Below are positions 58,538 to 64,000 of a stretch of DNA of 64,000 bases, one piece after another (position 1 is the stretch's first letter; the number at the start of each line of letters is the position of its first letter). The position numbers and the translations under genes are program-made. Origin of the DNA: Blastocatellia bacterium (lineage in GTDB: Bacteria; Acidobacteriota; Blastocatellia; UBA7656); NCBI GenBank assembly GCA_035275065.1, contig DATENM010000140.1, forward strand, positions 32,967 through 96,966. The letters are read 5' to 3'. The notes beneath the pieces were generated by a model. That model saw only the letters and a list, made by a program, of their open reading frames with translations. It was not told the origin of the DNA and ran no database searches.

Positions 58538-60222
58538 ATGACGATCCGTCGCATAGGCTCGCTGCCTTTGCTTTCCGATTGCAGGCCGCTGCGCTCGATG
58601 TAGAGGTGTTGCAGGCGGCGGAGATGCTTGGGCTGCGGCGCTAGCTCGATGGGCCGCCGCTGCTCGACGACTTCGAGCACGGCGTCTTCGACCTCCTGCA
58701 TAGCCGCGTCTTCGTCGGCGCTGGGGCGGGCCGCGCCATAGACCTCGCTCAAGAAATTCTCCATCTGCGGCAGCGTGTTGTTGCGCAGGATGTGAACTTC
58801 GACGTTGCGCCCGCGCGCTTCCCTCAGCTTCTGCGACTGTCGCTTGGCGTGCGACTTCAAAGTCAGGACGATATCGGCTTCGGCGATGTCGTTGGTGACG
58901 ATGGCCGGAACGCCAAGCTCGCCAATGGCGCGCTCCAGGCGCTCGCGGCTGATGGCGTAAGGATAGATGCGCAGCCGCTTCTGTTTTCTCTCGCCCGGCG
59001 GTTCGCCGTCGCGTCGTGGTGGTGCCGGCTGGCGCTCGCGGTGCGGGCCGCCGTTGCGGGCCGCGCCGTCCGAGCGCGCCTGACCTTGCTCCGGCTCGGT
59101 GATCGTGAAGGCGCCGCCGTCCTGGCGCTCGCGTAATTCGGTGCGCGGCAGGTAGCCGCGCAGCATCGTGTCAACCGCGTCAGAGACATCGCGGTGAATC
59201 ACCAGCAGGTCTTTGTGCTGAATCTCGATAAGAATGTCGAAGGTCGGCGGCGCTTTGCGCTCCAGCACCGTCTTCTGAGTGCCGCGCCGCCGCGCCTCTT
59301 CGTCCGATAGCGTCACCGGCTGAATGCCGCCGACCAGATCACTGAGCGTCGGGTTGATCATCAGGTTTTCGAGCGTATTGCCATGAACCGTAGCGATCAA
59401 TTGCACGCCGCGCTCGGCGATGGTGCGCGCCGCGAGCGCTTCCTGCGCCGTGCCGATCTCGTCAATGACGATGACTTCGGGCATGTGATTCTCGACCGCT
59501 TCGATCATGATCTGGTGTTGATGCTCAGGGTCGGGAACCTGCATGCGGCGGGCGCGACCGATGCCGGGGTGCGGCACGTCACCGTCGCCGGCGATCTCGT
59601 TGGAGGTGTCAACGACAATGACGCGCTTGGCCAGGTCGTCTGCCAGCACGCGCGCCGCTTCGCGCAGCAAGGTGGTCTTGCCGACGCCGGGCTTGCCCAT
59701 CAGCAGAATGCTTTTGCCCGATTCGACCATGTCGCGAATGATGTCGACGGTGCCGAAGATGGCGCGGCCGACGCGGCAGGTGAGCCCGACGATCTCGCCG
59801 ATGCGGTTGCGGATGGCCGAGATGCGATGCAAGGTGCGCTCGATGCCGGCGCGGTTGTCACGCGTAAAGCGCCCGACGCGGCTCTCGACATATTTCAGGT
59901 CTTCGGGCGTCACGACGCCGTCGTTGAGGTAGCGGGCTTCGCCGGGATAGCGCGCTTCGGGCTGGCGTCCGAGATCGAGAACGACTTCGATGAGCGATTC
60001 GATCTCGCCCTGCCGGTGGAGCGCCTCGCGGATGTGCGGCGGCAAAACCATCAGCAGAAAGTCGAGGTTGTCTGTCGAGACGCGCTCCTGAGGATTGGTG
60101 ATCGTCGCCACTGTCTGCTCCACTGAGGAAGATTGGAAGAGCCGGACTGCTCGCGGCTGCGCCCTGCCTTGAGTGTACAACAACAGCCCGCCGCCTGTCA
60201 GTCGGCGCACAGGAGTTGTCAC
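58525..60222 (-). CDS. Ycf45/SpoIIIAA-like AAA ATPase with C-terminal R3H domain
   Basis: Up to 565 residues if it starts at the GTG at 60222; a GTG 37 codons later (60111) has a better ribosome-binding site (GGAG) and may be the true start. The ATPase core has GKPGVGKTTLL (Walker A, about 175-185), VIVVDTSNEIAGDGD and VIVIDEIGT (Walker B). A basic Pro/Arg-rich linker is followed by a region with AEADIVLTLKSHAKRQSQKL and an R3H nucleic-acid-binding domain (PIELAPQPKHLRRLQHLYIERS). Related proteins occur in cyanobacteria (Ycf45) and Firmicutes (SpoIIIAA). Role unknown; single-strand binding is likely. Confidence 0.88.
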   Translation of the reverse strand: MTTPVRRLTGGGLLLYTQGRAQPRAVRLFQSSSVEQTVATITNPQERVSTDNLDFLLMVLPPHIREALHRQGEIESLIEVVLDLGRQPEARYPGEARYLNDGVVTPEDLKYVESRVGRFTRDNRAGIERTLHRISAIRNRIGEIVGLTCRVGRAIFGTVDIIRDMVESGKSILLMGKPGVGKTTLLREAARVLADDLAKRVIVVDTSNEIAGDGDVPHPGIGRARRMQVPDPEHQHQIMIEAVENHMPEVIVIDEIGTAQEALAARTIAERGVQLIATVHGNTLENLMINPTLSDLVGGIQPVTLSDEEARRRGTQKTVLERKAPPTFDILIEIQHKDLLVIHRDVSDAVDTMLRGYLPRTELRERQDGGAFTITEPEQGQARSDGAARNGGPHRERQPAPPRRDGEPPGERKQKRLRIYPYAISRERLERAIGELGVPAIVTNDIAEADIVLTLKSHAKRQSQKLREARGRNVEVHILRNNTLPQMENFLSEVYGAARPSADEDAAMQEVEDAVLEVVEQRRPIELAPQPKHLRRLQHLYIERSGLQSESKGSEPMRRIVIYPR

Positions 60223-60415
60223 ACGGCCCGTTGATGAGTCCCATGATTTTGTAGCTCACCTCACCATGAAACGTTTTGCGGCGGCGCTTCATTAGCTGAT
60301 GGAAGCGCACTTTCGCAGTGGCCACTCAGCGCCGGCCCAACCGCATCAGGCTTAGTCGGGCGACCTCCGGTTTCACACCGGGCGGGGCATCTTTGTCTGT
60401 AAAAGGAGGGGGAGT

Positions 60416-61432
60416 ATGAAGCGACCGTTCGCACTCTGTTTGTTCAGCGTGACGCTGTTCGTCGTCGCGGTGTGGCAGTTGTCCGCCGCCGCCGCCGATG
60501 ATTGCAAGGTCATCACCGGCGAGATTCTACTCCCGGAGATTTCAGGCGCGGCGATGCTGCCGGGCGACCGTCTGCTGCTGGTGGGCGACGACAAGACGGC
60601 TGTGTACTTGCTGGAAGGAGCCAGCAAACGCCTGCTCTCTCGGCAAGTGAAGGCTGAGGAATTCCAACCCCTGGCCTGCAACGTCAAGCTGGACGACCTG
60701 GAGGATGTGGCCTGGGATCGCGACTCGAGCGTTTACCTTGTCACTTCGCACAGCCTTAACCGCCAGGGAGAAAATAAGGACAAGCGCCACCGGATCGCTC
60801 TCTTGCAATTGAAGGATGGCAAGCCGCAAGGGGAGGTCGAAAAAGCCTCCGGGATGATTTCCCAGCTTTTGCCTAAGGAGTTGCAAAGCGCGGAAGCGCG
60901 CACGCCGGCTCAAGCCGGCTTTAACATCGAGGGCGCGGCCTGGAACGCGGAGGGGCATTTGCTGCTCGGGCTGCGTTCCCCCACCAGGGTCGTCGCAACC
61001 CCGGAACGCACCGATAAACTCTATGAAAACGCGATCATCTTGCGCCTGAAGAATCCCCAGAAGCTCTTCGGGTCGGCCGACCTTCCGGAGTTGAGTCAGG
61101 AAACGGTGAGCCTGGACGGGCGGGGCATTCGCGGCATGTATTACGACGACCAGTCGAAGGGCTGCTGGATTCTGGCCAGTCTGTCACCCGACCCGAACTA
61201 CGAGCTACGCGACGCCTGGTCGTTGTGGTTCTGGGACGAGAAGAGACCACCCGCACAGGTCGAAGTCCCGCAGGCGGCGCTCATTCATTTACGCAAACCG
61301 GAAGCCGTGTGCCGGGTCATGATTGACAGCCATCCGTACTTGCTGCTGATCGAGGATGGCGACTCGGCCCGCTATGCCCTCTTCGCTGTTCCGGCACTGT
61401 CGAGCGGCCCGGCACCTGCCGGCAGCCATTGA
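60416..61432 (+). CDS. Exported DUF3616/esterase-like beta protein
   Basis: 338 residues after a strong AAAAGGAGGGGG site, with a signal peptide (1-27). It has a repeated strand-turn pattern with conserved acidic residues (GAAMLPGDRLLLVGDDKTAVY, LDDLEDVAWDRDSSVYLVTSHS, FNIEGAAWNAEGHLLLGLRSPT, GRGIRGMYYDDQSKGCWIL). The pattern matches the DUF3616 or esterase-like phytase beta-propeller families, which probably bind calcium or a phosphate ester. It stands alone. Confidence 0.75.
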   Translation: MKRPFALCLFSVTLFVVAVWQLSAAAADDCKVITGEILLPEISGAAMLPGDRLLLVGDDKTAVYLLEGASKRLLSRQVKAEEFQPLACNVKLDDLEDVAWDRDSSVYLVTSHSLNRQGENKDKRHRIALLQLKDGKPQGEVEKASGMISQLLPKELQSAEARTPAQAGFNIEGAAWNAEGHLLLGLRSPTRVVATPERTDKLYENAIILRLKNPQKLFGSADLPELSQETVSLDGRGIRGMYYDDQSKGCWILASLSPDPNYELRDAWSLWFWDEKRPPAQVEVPQAALIHLRKPEAVCRVMIDSHPYLLLIEDGDSARYALFAVPALSSGPAPAGSH

Positions 61433-61721
61433 GGGCCGCCGCGCCGCCAATCAGTCGAACCCCCCTGTCCTCTCTCACACGCCTTCTTACCTACCCTGAA
61501 GCGCCGACGGCATCATGGACCGCCGGCGCTTCAACGCTTGCGCTCAACGGAATAGCAGTTGCCTCTTCAAGTCACGCTCCTACTCAGATGGCTTGAGCGC
61601 CCCCACGGTTAAAACACGGTTTTGCACCCTGATAGCTCCCGCTGGCGAGATTTGAACCTGCTGCGCGCCGACACCGAGTAACGCGAAGTGTAAGTCGGCG
61701 GTTGCCATAATTTGTTACGTT

Positions 61722-62234
61722 ATGTTGCGACTCAAGCCAACCCTGCCAGCTAAACCCGGCCGCCGCCAGCGCGGTTTTTCGATCATTGAAGTGGCGGTCA
61801 TCTTGATGGTGATCGGCATTGCCGCCGCCTTCATCGTGCCGCAAGCGCTCTCATGGATGCGGCTCTACCGGCTGGGCGTCGGCTCGCGAAACGTCGCCAC
61901 CGCCTTGCAGCGAGCCCGCTACCTGGCGACTTCAAACAACGCCCGCGCCGCGGTCACGATCTCGGAAGCCCATCGCCTGCGCGTCGAGCAATACGGTCAG
62001 ATGGCCGGCGCCGAAGCTCAGGTGCTGACGGCCATCGAATTGCCTAACGGCATCACGATTGACGAGCAAGCGCCCAGACAGGTCGCCTTTGACGGGCGCG
62101 GCATCGTCACGCCTTTGCCGAACGAAGACCTGACCATCCGCGTCAACAGCGCCGACGGTTATTACCAGAATGTCGTCATCTCGCCGACCGGCCAGGTGAC
62201 GCTCGCCGATCCGCAGAAAGACAAGAAGACCTGA
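61722..62234 (+). CDS. Minor type IV pilin, GspH/FimT family
   Basis: 170 residues. A positively charged leader (MLRLKPTLPAKPGRRQRG) ends at Gly before the N-methylated Phe: RG/FSIIEVAVILMVIGIAAAFIVPQALSW. The prepilin peptidase site and the Glu at +5 are intact. The mature C-terminal half is beta-rich (AAVTISEAHRLRVEQYG ... VVISPTGQVTL), as in GspH/FimT pseudopilins that prime pilus assembly. First of a three-gene run of prepilins continuing past the window edge. Confidence 0.9.
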   Translation: MLRLKPTLPAKPGRRQRGFSIIEVAVILMVIGIAAAFIVPQALSWMRLYRLGVGSRNVATALQRARYLATSNNARAAVTISEAHRLRVEQYGQMAGAEAQVLTAIELPNGITIDEQAPRQVAFDGRGIVTPLPNEDLTIRVNSADGYYQNVVISPTGQVTLADPQKDKKT

Positions 62235-62289
62235 GCGGCCCGCCGCCGCGCTTTGACCGCCTGACGATCAAAGCCTTGTGGGAGACGAT

Positions 62290-62931
62290 ATGAATCAAAC
62301 GATTGCCCAGCAGACACACAGCGCCGCGCCGCGGGCCGGAGAGGCCGAAAGCGGCTTCACGCTGATCGAAGCGACCATCGCCATCTTCGTCACCGTCGTC
62401 GGCCTCATCAGCATGGCCGGCATGTTCACGATGGCGATGAAAACCAACGCCAGCTCGCGCAACATGACGACGGCGACGACCTTCGCGCAGGACAAGCTTG
62501 AACAGCTCGGCGCGGCGTCGTTCGAGCGGCTGGTTGATCCGTCAAAGATGCGGAACAATCCCAACAGCCACGGCGCCGATGACACCTACGCCGTCGGCGC
62601 GCTCGATCAAGACATCACGAGCGGCGGCATCGCCTACTACGACAAGATCATTCTCGCGGGCCGCGACGACGTCGAGCCTGAAGGCACGGTCACGGTGGTC
62701 CGCGCCGACGGCACGGCGGAAACGCGCCGGCCCGACGGCACGATCACGAGCAGCAATCCCTTCCCTGCCGAGCGCGTCACCTACACGCGCCGCTGGGCGA
62801 TCATGTCGAGCGGCGAAGAGAATCCCGCCGACCGCCGGCTGACCATCGCCGTGCGCGTCAAGAGCGAGAACGCGCCGGTCGGCAAGACACCCGAACTGGT
62901 CGATCTGTACACGGTGATGACGCACCAATGA
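62290..62931 (+). CDS. Minor type IV pilin, PilV-like
   Basis: 213 residues from the ATG preceded by GGGAG; an earlier GTG is less likely. A leader of about 22 residues (TIAQQTHSAAPRAGEAESG) is followed by FTLIEATIAIFVTVVGLISMAGMFTMAM, the prepilin N-methylation helix. The C-terminal part has GGIAYYDKIILAGRDD and a WAIMSSGEENPADRRLTIAVRVKS core typical of PilV. It probably forms the tip complex with the neighbouring pilins. Confidence 0.9.
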   Translation: MNQTIAQQTHSAAPRAGEAESGFTLIEATIAIFVTVVGLISMAGMFTMAMKTNASSRNMTTATTFAQDKLEQLGAASFERLVDPSKMRNNPNSHGADDTYAVGALDQDITSGGIAYYDKIILAGRDDVEPEGTVTVVRADGTAETRRPDGTITSSNPFPAERVTYTRRWAIMSSGEENPADRRLTIAVRVKSENAPVGKTPELVDLYTVMTHQ

Positions 62932-62942
62932 GGAGAGTCGCG

Positions 62943-64000
62943 ATGAAGGCAAACGACACAAACGAATTGCGCAATCCGCAATCCGCAATCCGCAATCCGC
63001 AATCGGCGAGCGGCTTTTCGCTCGTCGAGCTGATGGTGGCGATGACTGTCTTCTTGATCATCGGCGGCGCGGTGGCGCTACTGCTGAGCAAGAGCCAGAC
63101 GATCTTTCGCGCCGAGCAGGGCGTTTCCGAAATGGATCAGAACGCCCGCCTGATGATGGACTTTCTGACGCGCGACATTCAGCAGTCGAAAGAGAACGGC
63201 CTGGGACTCGGCCAGCGCTTCCGCACCATCTATTCCAAAGATGGCCTAGACGGCAAGACCGACGAGGTAACGATCATCACCGCCGATACGCAATCGAGGA
63301 TTCCCACAGGCACGCTGCCGCTGGTTGCCGGCTGGGCAAGCCCATTTTCGGTCGGTGATCGTTACGTTGAGTTGTTGCCGGGCGGCTCGACGCGCCTCAA
63401 AGTCGCCGACATCGCCAGCGCCATCGCGCCGAACGAAGAATTTGTGATTACCGCCACAAGGCCCGACGGCTCGCTGCAATTCGATTTCATCAAAGCGCGC
63501 GCCGCGCAGGTGACGCAGGGCGGCTATCTCGGCCTCAGTTTCGACACCGTCGATCATCCGGGGGTGACGCCTGAAGTGCCGTTCGGCTCCGTCTACGAAA
63601 ACGGCGGCTTCACGCTGCGGCCCGTAACCACCAAGCGCTACTTCGTTGATCGGGCGAACAAAGAGCATCCGCTCTTTACGCTGTCGGTCAGTGGCAGCAA
63701 GCCGATCACCATCGCCCGCAACGTCGTCGCCTTCCAGTTGCGCTACCTCGAAGTCCGCGACGGCGAAACCGAGGGCACCTGGGTTAAGCAGCAGAGCATC
63801 TCGCGCGAGTTCAAGACGCAGGCCATCGAGGTGACGATGACGGCGCGCACAGAGATCAAGAACGATGAGAAAGCCGAACGCCTGGTGACGCTCGCGAGCG
63901 TCGTCCGCCCGCGGTTGACGCCGGGCGGCGACTTCGGCTCGGCCGCGGGCGGCAGCAATCCGTCTTCGCCGGGCGGTGGGCCCGGCGTCGGTGGCGGGCC
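62943..64000 (+). CDS. Minor type IV pilin, PilW-like, with simple-repeat leader (3' end outside window)
   Basis: Starts at the ATG preceded by GAGGAGAG and runs off the window end without a stop. The 24-residue leader contains RNPQSAIRNPQSA, encoded by tandem ATCCGCA heptamers, then the prepilin site SASG/FSLVELMVAMTVFLIIGG. The mature part resembles PilW (FRAEQGVSEMDQNARLMMDFLTRDIQQS, VTIITADTQSRIPTGT, RYVELLPGGSTR). The last residues visible are Gly/Ser/Pro-rich. The repeat-derived leader is unusual; see findings. Confidence 0.9.
   Translation, partial: MKANDTNELRNPQSAIRNPQSASGFSLVELMVAMTVFLIIGGAVALLLSKSQTIFRAEQGVSEMDQNARLMMDFLTRDIQQSKENGLGLGQRFRTIYSKDGLDGKTDEVTIITADTQSRIPTGTLPLVAGWASPFSVGDRYVELLPGGSTRLKVADIASAIAPNEEFVITATRPDGSLQFDFIKARAAQVTQGGYLGLSFDTVDHPGVTPEVPFGSVYENGGFTLRPVTTKRYFVDRANKEHPLFTLSVSGSKPITIARNVVAFQLRYLEVRDGETEGTWVKQQSISREFKTQAIEVTMTARTEIKNDEKAERLVTLASVVRPRLTPGGDFGSAAGGSNPSSPGGGPGVGGG

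Noticed and set aside
1..64000. Insertion sequences, prophage or integrase genes
   Set aside because: No transposase, integrase or phage structural gene is recognisable, despite the many repeats.
1..64000. A selenoprotein gene within the window
   Set aside because: No in-frame TGA inside a recognisable family with a Cys/Sec position was found; the apparent gene ends match family lengths.

Overview
This GC-rich window looks like chromosomal DNA of a Gram-negative, diderm bacterium, most plausibly Acidobacteriota of the Blastocatellia type. That assignment is inference. It rests on lpxC (lipid A synthesis), minor type IV pilins, many large secreted BACON, PPC, BNR and subtilase proteins, a cytochrome of the photosynthetic reaction-centre type in a gene set with no photosynthesis genes, and a small bacterial microcompartment (BMC) locus of fucose/rhamnose type. 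No rRNA, transposase, phage gene or CRISPR array was seen. The only tRNA found is the one for selenocysteine.

Layout. 1-2.0 kb: end of a probable type III polyketide tailoring cluster (methyltransferase, FAD oxidoreductase). 2.0-9 kb: small secreted protein, double-PDZ protein, RCK potassium channel, methyltransferase, and an NTF2-like / hexaheme cytochrome c / amidohydrolase operon. 9-11.4 kb: a less GC-rich pair, a methyltransferase and a lipoprotein. 11.5-23 kb: mutL, a BACON protein, lpxC, a thioesterase, tRNA-Sec, a nitrilase, a 48-residue Cys protein, Uma2, a DUF2721-like membrane protein, a receiver, a sulfatase and a lipocalin-like protein. 23-28 kb: a large BNR-repeat protein, a nested-repeat non-coding element, a possible structured RNA and an exported truncated haemoglobin. 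28-31.6 kb (minus strand): class II aldolase, BMC-H, BMC-P, nadE. 31.7-38.9 kb: degenerate Fic protein, then xseA, an O-methyltransferase, xseB, ispA and dxs (isoprenoid precursors), and a glutaredoxin-like protein. 39-43 kb: small peptide, large PPC/FN3/ASH-like protein, creatininase-family hydrolase. 43-49 kb (minus): valS, nadC, hypothetical, birA, coaX (cofactor supply). 49-55 kb: long low-complexity response regulator and a secreted subtilase. 55-60 kb: outer-membrane protein, tetraheme cytochrome, GT87-like membrane protein, R3H/AAA ATPase. 60-64 kb: secreted DUF3616-like protein and the start of a minor-pilin operon.

Two themes stand out. First, cofactor and precursor supply (NAD, CoA, biotin, isoprenoids) sits beside a minimal microcompartment operon, and the selenocysteine tRNA implies that the genome decodes UGA as Sec. 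Second, the spaces between genes hold many non-coding elements. At least seven sequence families share one architecture: a short tandem array, a spacer of roughly 10-75 bases, then the same array inverted. Two families recur in distant places, and one array has become part of a pilin reading frame. These elements mark the edges of genes that interrupt otherwise standard operons.
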